A stretch of DNA of 64,000 nt, taken from positions 2,356,001 to 2,420,000 of the forward strand of contig NZ_CP192260.1 of assembly GCF_050574275.1 (NCBI RefSeq), given 5' to 3'. Every line of letters begins with the position of its first letter. Positions within the stretch are counted from its first letter, which is position 1. The notes below the pieces were generated by a model, which had not been told where the DNA came from, made no database searches, and was given only the letters and a program-made list of their open reading frames with translations. Shown one piece after another: positions 8,945 to 16,669 of the stretch. This DNA is from Virgibacillus_F flavescens. GTDB lineage: Bacteria > Bacillota > Bacilli > Bacillales > Amphibacillaceae. Position numbers and translations under genes: made by a program.

Positions 8945-9205
8945 GTGAGTGATTTTAAAGATAATCTTTTTAAAAATATAGAAAAGAAATCTAATATTAA
9001 ACAAGATGAAATCTATAAAGTTGCTGATTCTGTAAAGAATGCTAATTTTTCTGATGAAAAGACAGTCAGGAATTTAGTTAGACAACTTGCCAGAATGGCT
9101 AACAAGCCTTTATCAAAGGAAAAAGAAGATAAAATTGTACAATCTATAACAAAGAACAACATGCCGATGGATATGCAATCGTTGAATAAAATTTTTAAAA
9201 AGTAA
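8945..9205 (+). CDS. spoVIF: Stage VI sporulation protein F
   Basis: The 86-residue product matches the SpoVIF (YjcC) family by recall, notably the stretch GANFSDEKTVR-like (here NANFSDEKTVRN, about 31-42) and NKPLSKEKEDKIVQSI (about 51-66). In B. subtilis SpoVIF is expressed late in the mother cell and is needed for proper coat assembly and resistance. AAGGAGG at 8931-8937 gives GTG 8945 as the start. The location is unusual: in B. subtilis this gene is elsewhere (yjcC), while here it sits between gpsA and yphE. Confidence 0.82.
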   Translation: MSDFKDNLFKNIEKKSNIKQDEIYKVADSVKNANFSDEKTVRNLVRQLARMANKPLSKEKEDKIVQSITKNNMPMDMQSLNKIFKK

Positions 9206-9539
9206 ACTTTCATGGGCAAAGTGATGATACAAAAAATCGTGTGCTCGCATAAAATGAATCGCACAAGCATTCATGGATAAAGTTGCTGCGGATATTATTT
9301 AGTCTGACTGAGACGGAGCCTAGCCCTCTTCATCTCAGTTATTTCATTTATAATACTAATAAAATAGTTAATTAAAAAAATCAACTATTCTTAATTATAA
9401 CTTCGGCATTCGCTGAGATAATGCGAATGCCGAAGTTATATTTCCGTCATAAAATACTAGTTCTGTTTACTATTTATCACATATATCCTATGTTATAATA
9501 CGATTGGAAATTACTAAGAGATGTTGTAGGAGGAAAGTT
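9206..9539. other. Hairpin-rich intergenic region after spoVIF
   Basis: No gene is visible in these 334 bases. The region holds CTGAGA near 9308 with TCTCAG near 9333, AATAGTT with AACTATT (about 9363-9390), and a 17-bp perfect hairpin at 9397-9439 listed separately. A -10-like TATAAT at 9494-9499 may start the yphE-yphF transcript; the -35 is weak. Confidence 0.5.
9397..9439. terminator. Long perfect hairpin without T-run
   Basis: ATAACTTCGGCATTCGC (9397-9413) is the exact reverse complement of 9423-9439 across a 9-base loop. Neither side has the uninterrupted T-run of a classical terminator, so it could be a weak terminator of spoVIF, a processing site or a small inverted-repeat element. 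Confidence 0.5.
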
Positions 9540-9737
9540 ATGTCGACTTCCATGCTTAAAATGTATGTGTCTTTTGTTGGTATGGGGCTGCTAATCATAG
9601 CAATTGGTTTAATCCTGCTTAGCAGATATAAATTATCAGGATGGGTTGCTGGAATTATCGCAACAATAGCATACCTTTGTTTACTTGTGGGTAGCCTTAT
9701 CATTATTTATATTGTTTTAAGTGGACCAACCGGGTAA
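9540..9737 (+). CDS. yphE: YphE-like DUF2768 membrane protein
   Basis: A 65-residue protein with two membrane segments (about 8-25 and 33-58), matching the DUF2768 family by recall of B. subtilis YphE, including the SGP ending. Function is unknown. AGGAGGA at 9529-9535 sets ATG 9540. It is followed after 17 bases by yphF and both lie upstream of spoIVA, as in B. subtilis. Confidence 0.75.
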   Translation: MSTSMLKMYVSFVGMGLLIIAIGLILLSRYKLSGWVAGIIATIAYLCLLVGSLIIIYIVLSGPTG

Positions 9738-9754
9738 AGGGTAGGAGGATAAAT

Positions 9755-10483
9755 ATGAATCATACATATATACGTGCAATTGGTGCTGTACTATTGATTT
9801 TTTTACTTAGCGGATGTCTTTATCCGGAAAGTGAATTGTCAAAAAATCAAGTGCCGAATGAAATACAATTAAAAACAGTTCAGGAAGCGGTAGATAACTA
9901 TCGTGAAGAAAAACAGGGCTTAGTCCCAATTAAAACAACTGAAAACGACACTCCTATATTTCGAAAATATCTGATTGATTTTGGTGCGTTACTGGAAAGG
10001 GGGATGCTTTCCGAAATTCCTGGAACTGCTTATGAAAGTGGTGGAATCTTTCAATATGCATTACTTACCCCTGAAAAAAAACCACGCGTTAAACTAATTG
10101 ATTTAAGAATTTCAGATAGGCTTCGCGAAGTGAGTACCAAATTGCAAATATATCGAAATGAAAATCTTTATCCGCCATTTGGCGAACCTATTACGAATAA
10201 TTTGTACACAATAGATTATGAAAAGCTTGGGCTCGCACAAGCGCCATATGTGGTGAGTCCTTACTCACATGAAAATCTACCAATTATTATGGATACAGAT
10301 GGCAAGTTGTATGTCGATTATCGTCCAGACTTGTTTGAAGCGCTGAAGGAATATGATCATACATATAAAGCTGGTGATGATATTCGCTTGATCTTAGCAG
10401 AAAACACACCATTTTTACCGGTATATTCCTACCCAACTACTGTCAAGGGCGGAGAACCTGTATATATGAATTTGCAGGAATAA
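9755..10483 (+). CDS. yphF: YphF-like lipoprotein
   Basis: A 242-residue predicted lipoprotein: the signal segment ends in the lipobox LLSGC, with the modified cysteine at position 21. No enzymatic motif is recognisable. Position directly upstream of spoIVA and overall size match B. subtilis YphF; its role is unknown. GGAGGA at 9743-9748 precedes ATG 9755. A strong terminator separates it from spoIVA. Confidence 0.78.
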   Translation: MNHTYIRAIGAVLLIFLLSGCLYPESELSKNQVPNEIQLKTVQEAVDNYREEKQGLVPIKTTENDTPIFRKYLIDFGALLERGMLSEIPGTAYESGGIFQYALLTPEKKPRVKLIDLRISDRLREVSTKLQIYRNENLYPPFGEPITNNLYTIDYEKLGLAQAPYVVSPYSHENLPIIMDTDGKLYVDYRPDLFEALKEYDHTYKAGDDIRLILAENTPFLPVYSYPTTVKGGEPVYMNLQE

Positions 10484-10493
10484 TAAGTTCTAG

Positions 10494-10536
10494 ATAACCC
10501 TTTGTAGCATAGAATGTTACAAGGGGTTATTTTTTG
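10494..10536 (+). terminator. Terminator of yphE-yphF
   Basis: ATAACCCTTTGTAGC pairs with GTTACAAGGGGTTAT (wobble and one mismatch) and is followed by six T residues. Confidence 0.85.
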
Positions 10537-10691
10537 TTTCATGAAAACTAGTCTCACATTCATTTCAACATACATAATAATTTTTTTATGATTTAAGTCA
10601 TAAAAGGATAGGACAACATCATAGAATTGTAATGTCAATTATACGTATGTTGTTCATGATTAATTGGTTTAGGAAACTGGGAGGGGATCGT

Positions 10692-12170
10692 TTGGAAAAG
10701 ATTGATATTTTTAAAGATATTTCAAAACGAACAAACGGAGATATTTATCTAGGCGTTGTTGGAGCAGTTCGAACCGGTAAATCTACATTCATAAAGAAAT
10801 TTATGGAGTTAGTAGTATTACCAAACATCCACGAAGACAGTGATCGTTCTAGAGCACAGGATGAAATGCCTCAGAGTGCTGCAGGAAAGACAATAATGAC
10901 AACTGAGCCTAAGTTCATTCCAAATCAAGCAGTAAGCATTGAAGTGGGTGAGGGGCTGGATGTAAACGTAAGACTTGTAGATTGTGTGGGATATGCTGTT
11001 AAAAGTGCTAAAGGCTACGAAGATGAAGATGGCCCTAGAATGATCCACACTCCATGGTATGAAGATCCGATACCATTTCATGATGCCGCAGAGATCGGAA
11101 CAAGAAAGGTAATCCAGGAACACTCTACTATAGGAGTGGTAGTAACAACAGATGGGACATTCGGCGAGATACCTAGAAATGATTTTGTTGATGCAGAATC
11201 AAGAGTTGTCGAAGAGTTAAAAGAAGTAGGTAAACCTTTTATAATGGTAGTAAATTCTATTAGACCGACTAGTCAAGAAACTGAACTACTACGGCAGGAA
11301 TTAATTGACACACATGATATTCCAGTTTTAGCAATGAACATTGAAACGATGACAGAGCACGATGTGAACAATGTATTACGTGAAGCGTTATACGAATTTC
11401 CTGTACTTGAAGTAAATGTGAACCTGCCTAGCTGGGTAATGGTATTAAATGAGGACCATTGGCTTCGAAAGAATTACCAGGAAGCGATACAGGAAACTGT
11501 GAAAAGTATTAAACGTCTACGCGATGTGGATCATATAGTCGGTAATTTTGACGAATATGAATATATTGAAAAAGCAAATCTTGCAGGAATGGAACTTGGT
11601 GACGGTGTTGCTGAAATTGATTTGCATGCTCCAGAATATTTATACGATCAAATATTAAAAGAAATTGTTGGGGAAGAAATTAGGGGGAAAGATCATCTTT
11701 TAGAATTAATGCAGGACTTTGCTTTTGCAAAACGTGAATACGATCAAGTATCTGGCGCGTTAAAGATGGTAAAACAAACTGGTTATGGCATTGCAGCTCC
11801 CTCTCTCGAGGATATGGAACTGGACGAACCGGAAATTATTAGGCAAGGATCCAGATTTGGGGTCAGACTTCGAGCAGTTGCACCTTCGATCCACATGATT
11901 AAAGTAGAAGTCGAATCTGAGTTTGCTCCAATAATAGGTACGGAAAAACAAAGTGAAGAATTAGTAAGATATTTAATGCAGGACTTTGAGGAAGATCCAC
12001 TCTCCATTTGGGAATCCGATATATTTGGAAGGTCGCTTAGCTCTATTGTAAGAGAAGGAATCCAAGCAAAGATAGCTCTGATGCCAGAAAATGCAAGATA
12101 TAAATTAAAAGATACGTTAGAACGGATAATAAACGAGGGTTCTGGCGGACTAATCGCAATTATTTTATAG
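10692..12170 (+). CDS. spoIVA: Stage IV sporulation protein A (coat morphogenetic ATPase)
   Basis: SpoIVA polymerises on the outer forespore membrane, hydrolysing ATP, to form the basement layer of the spore coat. The 492-residue product has the Walker A motif GAVRTGKST at 24-32, a DCVG switch motif (about 97-100), and the conserved C-terminal end (SSIVREGIQAK about 460-470, GGLIAIIL at the very end). TTG 10692 gives exactly the B. subtilis length and N-terminus, and GGGAGGGG at 10679-10686 lies 5 bases upstream. A GTG/ATG start further upstream would add about 20 unconserved residues. A -10-like CATAGAAT near 10618 could belong to a sigma-E promoter, but this is weak. Confidence 0.96.
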   Translation: MEKIDIFKDISKRTNGDIYLGVVGAVRTGKSTFIKKFMELVVLPNIHEDSDRSRAQDEMPQSAAGKTIMTTEPKFIPNQAVSIEVGEGLDVNVRLVDCVGYAVKSAKGYEDEDGPRMIHTPWYEDPIPFHDAAEIGTRKVIQEHSTIGVVVTTDGTFGEIPRNDFVDAESRVVEELKEVGKPFIMVVNSIRPTSQETELLRQELIDTHDIPVLAMNIETMTEHDVNNVLREALYEFPVLEVNVNLPSWVMVLNEDHWLRKNYQEAIQETVKSIKRLRDVDHIVGNFDEYEYIEKANLAGMELGDGVAEIDLHAPEYLYDQILKEIVGEEIRGKDHLLELMQDFAFAKREYDQVSGALKMVKQTGYGIAAPSLEDMELDEPEIIRQGSRFGVRLRAVAPSIHMIKVEVESEFAPIIGTEKQSEELVRYLMQDFEEDPLSIWESDIFGRSLSSIVREGIQAKIALMPENARYKLKDTLERIINEGSGGLIAIIL

Positions 12171-12198
12171 CAGCTAAATATGGCTGCTATTTTTTTTG
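12167..12198 (+). terminator. Terminator of spoIVA
   Basis: ATAGCAGC (12167-12174, overlapping the stop codon) pairs with GCTGCTAT (12183-12190), followed by eight T residues. Confidence 0.88.
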
Positions 12199-12620
12199 TA
12201 TTAACTAATTTTTTCGCTGATTTAGTGTAAAACCCCGTTATATCTAAGAAAATACCTTAATTTATTAAAAAAAATTACCTGGAACAGCAGGAAAATAATA
12301 GTTTGTGTCGTATATCTTTTATAAGCAATAAACTTTGTAACGCTAAAGCTTGTTGTTATAGGCTTTAAGACAACGCTCCATATTTTCCATCAAATGGAAA
12401 AAAACGTTGCATTTGATGGTGAACATGAGCTAAAAAGCCAATAAAAATCGAGAAATTGCATACTTATTGTTGAATTCTAAAGCAATCTCGGTTAATATAA
12501 GCCTTGTCACACATGAAAATGTTGGCACAAAGTATAATTGTTGGCAAATTGGTCAAATAATGAGATAAACATTATTTATCCAATGTCGAATGTAGATTTT
12601 TTTGGGAGGAGGTGAATGTC
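12199..12620. other. Long hbs leader/promoter region
   Basis: About 420 AT-rich bases without a gene. At 12383-12419 two hairpins compete for the same bases: TTTTCCAT-caa-ATGGAAAA (12383-12401) and CCATCAAATG (12387-12396) with CATTTGATGG (12410-12419). A TATAAT at 12533-12538 is the best -10 for hbs; nearby TTGTCA (12504) and TTGGCA (12522) are not at standard spacing. Confidence 0.5.
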
Positions 12621-12893
12621 ATGAATAAAACAGACTTAGTAAATGCAGTTGCTGAAAAAAGCGAACTTTCTAAGAAAGATGCTACAAAAGCTGTAGATGC
12701 AGTTTTTGAATCTGTCATGGATTCACTAAAAAGTGGTGAGAAAGTTCAATTAATCGGATTCGGGAATTTTGAAGTACGTGAGCGTTCAGCTCGTAAAGGT
12801 CGTAATCCACAAACTGGAGAAGAGATCGAAATTCCTGCAAGTAAAGTACCTGCTTTCAAACCAGGTAAAGCCCTAAAGGAAAGTGTTAAGTAA
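12621..12893 (+). CDS. hbs: HU family DNA-binding protein HBsu
   Basis: HBsu is the main, essential nucleoid protein of Bacillus; it also binds the small SRP RNA. The 90-residue product begins MNKTDLVNAVAE and carries the HU signature GFGNFEVRERSARKG (about 46-60) with the arm residues RNPQTG. ATG 12621 is 8 bases after GGAGG (12608-12612); an in-frame GTG at 12612 overlaps that site and is rejected. A strong terminator follows, so it is probably monocistronic and highly expressed. Confidence 0.97.
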   Translation: MNKTDLVNAVAEKSELSKKDATKAVDAVFESVMDSLKSGEKVQLIGFGNFEVRERSARKGRNPQTGEEIEIPASKVPAFKPGKALKESVK

Positions 12894-12911
12894 TACTTTT
12901 ACATAGGGTGA

Positions 12912-12942
12912 AAAAGGGTGCGTTTATACGCGCCCTTTTTTT
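12912..12942 (+). terminator. Terminator of hbs
   Basis: AAAGGGTGCG pairs with CGCGCCCTTT across a short loop and is followed by a T-run. Confidence 0.88.
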
Positions 12943-12975
12943 ATTGCATCAATATCGTTAATCTGAACTAAAACG

Positions 12976-13004
12976 TTGACACCAGCAGCTGATTAAGTGA
13001 TAGT
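12976..13004 (+). promoter_or_regulatory. Probable sigma-A promoter of mtrB
   Basis: A consensus TTGACA (12976-12981) is followed after exactly 17 bases by GATAGT (12999-13004), 28 bases before the mtrB start. No folE gene lies between hbs and mtrB, so mtrB appears to own this promoter. Confidence 0.6.
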
Positions 13005-13032
13005 ATAAAATACATAGCATAGGAGGGTTTGT

Positions 13033-13260
13033 ATGAGTAATTCCGATAATAAAAATGATTTTTTTGTGATTAAAGCTTTAGAGGATGGTGTGAATGTAAT
13101 AGGTCTAACTCGTGGCTTAGATACACGATTTCACCATTCAGAAAAACTGGATCGCAATGAAGTCATGATAGCACAATTTACTGAGCATACTTCCGCAGTA
13201 AAGGTTCGAGGTAAAGCAATCATACAAACGAGTCATGGTGAAATCAATAATGAGGAATAA
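13033..13260 (+). CDS. mtrB: Tryptophan RNA-binding attenuation protein TRAP
   Basis: TRAP forms an 11-subunit ring that, when loaded with tryptophan, binds GAG/UAG repeats in leader RNAs and represses tryptophan synthesis genes. The 75-residue product has the usual length and the conserved stretch DGVNVIGLTRGLDTRFHHSEK. In B. subtilis mtrB is the second gene of folE(mtrA)-mtrB; here folE is missing upstream. GGAGGG at 13022-13027 precedes ATG 13033. No trp genes are present in this window, so its target must be elsewhere. Confidence 0.95.
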   Translation: MSNSDNKNDFFVIKALEDGVNVIGLTRGLDTRFHHSEKLDRNEVMIAQFTEHTSAVKVRGKAIIQTSHGEINNEE

Positions 13261-13284
13261 ACAGTATTAAAACGTACTGTTTTC
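13259..13284 (+). terminator. Weak terminator after mtrB
   Basis: AAACAGTA (13259-13266, over the stop codon) pairs with TACTGTTT (13275-13282). The T-run is only four bases long, so termination may be partial. Confidence 0.5.
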
Positions 13285-13303
13285 TATGATAGGTCACATA
13301 ATG

Positions 13304-13314
13304 TGTGCTATAAT
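13304..13314 (+). promoter_or_regulatory. Extended -10 promoter before hepS
   Basis: TGC immediately precedes TATAAT (13309-13314), the extended -10 form that does not need a good -35. It lies about 43 bases before the hepS start and after the weak mtrB terminator. Confidence 0.5.
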
Positions 13315-13356
13315 ATCAATTGTGATTAAAGTATGTATGAAAAGGTTTAGGTGATT

Positions 13357-14151
13357 ATGTTGCCAACTTCTAGTGTGGAGATTAATAAACTCCGGTCATT
13401 GATTGAAGATAAAATACAACACGATTATGTGGATGGGATAATTCAAAGACCAGCAATCGATGATGTTAAATTAGTACTTTTATATACGATGATGAAGCAA
13501 TCTAAATTACCACAACCAAAAATAGAGCAATATATACTAGCAACTGTATTTGTACAATTGGCACTTGATATACATGAAATAGTACCTGTTGCGAATGATA
13601 GGACGGAAAATAGTTCCTACCAGAGAAAACGGCAGTTGATGGTCTTAGCTGGTGACTATTACAGTGGGTTGTTTTATTCATTACTTACAGAAACAGAAGA
13701 CTTCACTGTTATACATACGCTAGCAACTTCTATAAGGGAAATAAATGAAAATAAAATGCGTTTCTACTACAACGAACTAGATTCCGTAGAAGAAGCCTTT
13801 AACGTTTTAATGAAAATTGAATCGCTGCTTATTACAGGAATACTGAAGCAGGTCCAGGTTTTGCCGGACAATTTTCTGATTGAAGACATTATTTTATTAC
13901 ATACCCTCATAAACGAAAAGCACTTGTTAGATAAGCATGGCGAGTATACATTACTAAAAGGTATAGATGTTAACGGAGTTCATGATAATGAACTGCATGA
14001 TGAGTTAATAAGTAATATAGAGAATAAGAAAAAGACTATTAATAAATCATTAGAAGATATTCCAAGCCATTTTCCAGATTTAAAGTGTGAGCTATCCGTA
14101 ATTTTAACGGATATTCTTGAAGATAATACATCCATTGCAAAAGAAGGGTGA
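13357..14151 (+). CDS. hepS: Heptaprenyl diphosphate synthase component 1
   Basis: HepS is the small, non-catalytic-looking subunit of the heptaprenyl diphosphate synthase that makes the C35 side chain of menaquinone-7. The 264-residue product is weakly conserved, as is usual for this subunit, and lacks DDxxD motifs. Its identification rests mainly on its place before menG and hepT, exactly as in B. subtilis (gerCA-CB-CC). AGGTG at 13349-13353 precedes ATG 13357; an in-frame GTG at 13351 overlaps that site. Confidence 0.85.
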   Translation: MLPTSSVEINKLRSLIEDKIQHDYVDGIIQRPAIDDVKLVLLYTMMKQSKLPQPKIEQYILATVFVQLALDIHEIVPVANDRTENSSYQRKRQLMVLAGDYYSGLFYSLLTETEDFTVIHTLATSIREINENKMRFYYNELDSVEEAFNVLMKIESLLITGILKQVQVLPDNFLIEDIILLHTLINEKHLLDKHGEYTLLKGIDVNGVHDNELHDELISNIENKKKTINKSLEDIPSHFPDLKCELSVILTDILEDNTSIAKEG

Positions 14152-14154
14152 ATC

Positions 14155-14868
14155 ATGCAGCAGCAATCAAAAGAAGAACGTGTTCATCATGTATTTGAGA
14201 AAATTTACTCCAATTATGATTCAATGAATTCGGTCATTTCATTTCAGCGGCACATTGTCTGGCGTAAAGATGTAATGAAACGTATGCAAGTGGCTAAAAA
14301 TGCTAAAGCTTTAGACGTTTGCTGCGGTACTGGAGACTGGGCTATTTCAATTGCAAATGAAGTTGGTCCAGAAGGAAAAGTTTACGGTCTGGATTTTAGT
14401 AATAATATGCTTTCCGTTGCAAAAGATAAAAATAATGAATTGAAATTAAAACAGCTCGAGTTTATTCAAGGCAATGCAATGGAACTGCCATTTGATGACA
14501 ACTCATTTGATTATGTAACGATTGGATTCGGATTAAGAAATGTTCCGGATTATATGAATGTGCTAAAAGAGATGTATCGTGTAGTAAAACCCGGCGGTAA
14601 GGTTGTTTGTCTAGAAACTTCCCAGCCAACACTTGTGGGCTTTAGACAACTCTATTATCTGTATTTCCGATATATTATGCCACTATTTGGCAGGTTAATT
14701 GCAAAGAGTTATAAAGAGTATGCCTGGTTACATGAATCTGCTAAGAATTTTCCTGATAAAAAGGAACTGTACAATATGTTCTTAGACGCCGGTTTTTCTC
14801 ATGTTCGGGTAAAAAGTTATACAGGCGGAGTAGCCGCTATGCATATGGGATTTAAGCAAAAACAATGA
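14155..14868 (+). CDS. menG: Demethylmenaquinone methyltransferase
   Basis: MenG (UbiE/MenH family) uses S-adenosylmethionine to methylate demethylmenaquinone, the last step of menaquinone synthesis. The 237-residue protein has the SAM motif ALDVCCGTGDWA (about 54-65), the family signature YDSMNSVISF near 20-29 and FGLRNVPDY near 120-128. AAGGGTGA at 14144-14151 precedes ATG 14155, only three bases after the hepS stop, so the two are translationally close. It lies between the two subunit genes of the prenyl synthase. Confidence 0.96.
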   Translation: MQQQSKEERVHHVFEKIYSNYDSMNSVISFQRHIVWRKDVMKRMQVAKNAKALDVCCGTGDWAISIANEVGPEGKVYGLDFSNNMLSVAKDKNNELKLKQLEFIQGNAMELPFDDNSFDYVTIGFGLRNVPDYMNVLKEMYRVVKPGGKVVCLETSQPTLVGFRQLYYLYFRYIMPLFGRLIAKSYKEYAWLHESAKNFPDKKELYNMFLDAGFSHVRVKSYTGGVAAMHMGFKQKQ

Positions 14869-14903
14869 AGAAAAGTCCTGGAATTTATAAAAGGTGAATT
14901 GGC

Positions 14904-15875
14904 ATGAAATTAGCGAAAACGTATAATTATTTAAAAAAAGATTTGGATTATATAGAGACTGCTTTGGATGAAATAATACAAGCTGACCATCCTGTATTGA
15001 GGGAAGCCTCCTCTCATTTGCTTAAAGCTGGAGGAAAAAGAATACGACCGGTTTTTGTATTGCTTGGCGGTCAATTTGGACAATATGATATTGAACGGAT
15101 GAACACGGTTGCTACATCTCTAGAATTAATTCATATGGCATCGCTTGTGCACGATGATGTTATTGATGATGCTGAAATTCGTCGTGGTGAGCCGACTATA
15201 AAAGAACAATACGATAATCGAGTCGCTATGTATACTGGTGATTATTTGCTAGCGCGGTCATTGGAGGGTGTCACAACTTTAAATGAAAAAAAAGCGCACC
15301 AAACCTTATCAAAAACAATAGTTGAAGTTTGTTTAGGAGAGATAGAACAAATAAAAGACAAGCATCAGTGGGATCAATCTATACGCACGTACCTGAGAAG
15401 GATCAGAAGAAAGACCGCATTACTGATAGCAACTAGCTGTAAACTCGGTGCAATTGTCGCTGGTGTTAATGAAAAGGATGCAAACCGATTATTTAAATAT
15501 GGATATTACATTGGTATGTCCTATCAGATAATTGACGACATTTTGGACTTTACTTCATCTGAAAAAGAACTGGGGAAGCCTGCTGGAAATGATTTGCTCC
15601 AGGGTAATGTTACACTTCCCGTCTTGTATGCAATGCAGGATCCAGTATTTGAGTCCCTTGTGAAAAAGACCTTTTCAGATTCAGTACCTGTTACCCAACA
15701 TGAGATGCAACAAGTAATACGTAAGCTGAAACAAACGGATGCAATTGAAAAATCATATAAAATTAGTGATATGTATTTGGATAAGGCACTTCAAGCGCTC
15801 GATAGACTTCCAGATAATCGGGCGAGGCAATCTCTTAATGGTATCGCAACTTACATTGGGAGAAGACGTTCGTAA
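14904..15875 (+). CDS. hepT: Heptaprenyl diphosphate synthase component 2
   Basis: HepT is the catalytic trans-prenyltransferase subunit. The 323-residue product has the first aspartate-rich motif DDVIDD (about 84-89) with RRGEPT after it, GGKRIRP near 43-49, and the second motif DDILDF (about 213-218) followed by GKPAGNDL. It works with HepS, encoded two genes upstream. AAGGTG at 14891-14896 precedes ATG 14904. Length is typical. Confidence 0.96.
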   Translation: MKLAKTYNYLKKDLDYIETALDEIIQADHPVLREASSHLLKAGGKRIRPVFVLLGGQFGQYDIERMNTVATSLELIHMASLVHDDVIDDAEIRRGEPTIKEQYDNRVAMYTGDYLLARSLEGVTTLNEKKAHQTLSKTIVEVCLGEIEQIKDKHQWDQSIRTYLRRIRRKTALLIATSCKLGAIVAGVNEKDANRLFKYGYYIGMSYQIIDDILDFTSSEKELGKPAGNDLLQGNVTLPVLYAMQDPVFESLVKKTFSDSVPVTQHEMQQVIRKLKQTDAIEKSYKISDMYLDKALQALDRLPDNRARQSLNGIATYIGRRRS

Positions 15876-15933
15876 AAAAATATAGGATCTTTGACTGACT
15901 GTGGTCGAAATTGTCATAATAAGACATCTAAAG

Positions 15934-15962
15934 TTGTCATTTTCATTAAAGTTTGATAAAAT
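15934..15962 (+). promoter_or_regulatory. Probable sigma-A promoter of ndk
   Basis: TTGTCA (15934-15939) and TAAAAT (15957-15962) are separated by 17 bases, about 54 bases before the ndk start. Confidence 0.6.
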
Positions 15963-16015
15963 TTTAACGGTTGATCAAATAGGATTCACATACATAATAG
16001 AAGAGGTGTTTAGAA

Positions 16016-16462
16016 ATGGAAAAAACATTTTTAATGGTAAAGCCAGATGGCGTACAACGCAATCTTGTTGGAGAAATTGTAAAACGATTTGAAAGTAAAG
16101 GTTTTAAATTAGTAGGAGCTAAATTGATGGTCATTTCTGACGATTTAGCAAAAACGCACTATGGTGAACATAAAGAGCGTCCGTTTTTCGGCGAATTAGT
16201 TGACTTCATTACTTCCGGTCCTGTTTTTGCTATGTCTTGGGAAGGTGAAAATGTTATCAAGTCAGCGCGAGAAATGATGGGAAAGACAAATCCATTAGAT
16301 GCTGCACCTGGTACAATCCGCGGAGACTTAGGTGTTACGGTAGGAAAAAATATTATTCATGGTTCGGACTCAGCTGAAAGTGCTGAAAGAGAACTCAACT
16401 TGTTTTTTGATGAAAAAGAACTTACTTCTTATTCAAAAGAAGATAATAACTGGATATACTAA
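16016..16462 (+). CDS. ndk: Nucleoside diphosphate kinase
   Basis: Ndk exchanges terminal phosphates between nucleoside triphosphates and diphosphates through a phosphohistidine. The 148-residue product has the NxxH-G-SDS active-site motif with His115 (NIIHGSDSAESAERE) and the N-terminal FLMVKPDGVQR. Length is normal. AGAGGTG at 16001-16007 precedes ATG 16016. It has its own promoter and terminator and lies between hepT and cheR as in B. subtilis. Confidence 0.97.
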   Translation: MEKTFLMVKPDGVQRNLVGEIVKRFESKGFKLVGAKLMVISDDLAKTHYGEHKERPFFGELVDFITSGPVFAMSWEGENVIKSAREMMGKTNPLDAAPGTIRGDLGVTVGKNIIHGSDSAESAERELNLFFDEKELTSYSKEDNNWIY

Positions 16463-16475
16463 TTTACAATTATGT

Positions 16476-16508
16476 GAAAGCCTCCGTATTTATACGGAGG
16501 CTTTCTTG
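16476..16508 (+). terminator. Terminator of ndk
   Basis: GAAAGCCTCCGTA (16476-16488) pairs perfectly with TACGGAGGCTTTC (16493-16505) across four bases. The following T-run is short. Confidence 0.8.
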
Positions 16509-16669
16509 CTGTATAAGTGTAACTAAGGCTTGGCGATAAGCTTAGTTTTCTAACACACAGGAAAGTAAATAAGTTTAATGAAAAAACCGTTTTTTTATAA
16601 AACTTTGTGAAAAGTAGCCGAAATAATAGATAACCAATAGTATGTGTGTATGGGTAGAGGAGTATAAAA

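Noticed and set aside
16463..16669. Possible small gene between ndk and cheR
   Set aside because: Only a terminator and AT-rich DNA are visible; no frame has both a ribosome binding site and useful length.
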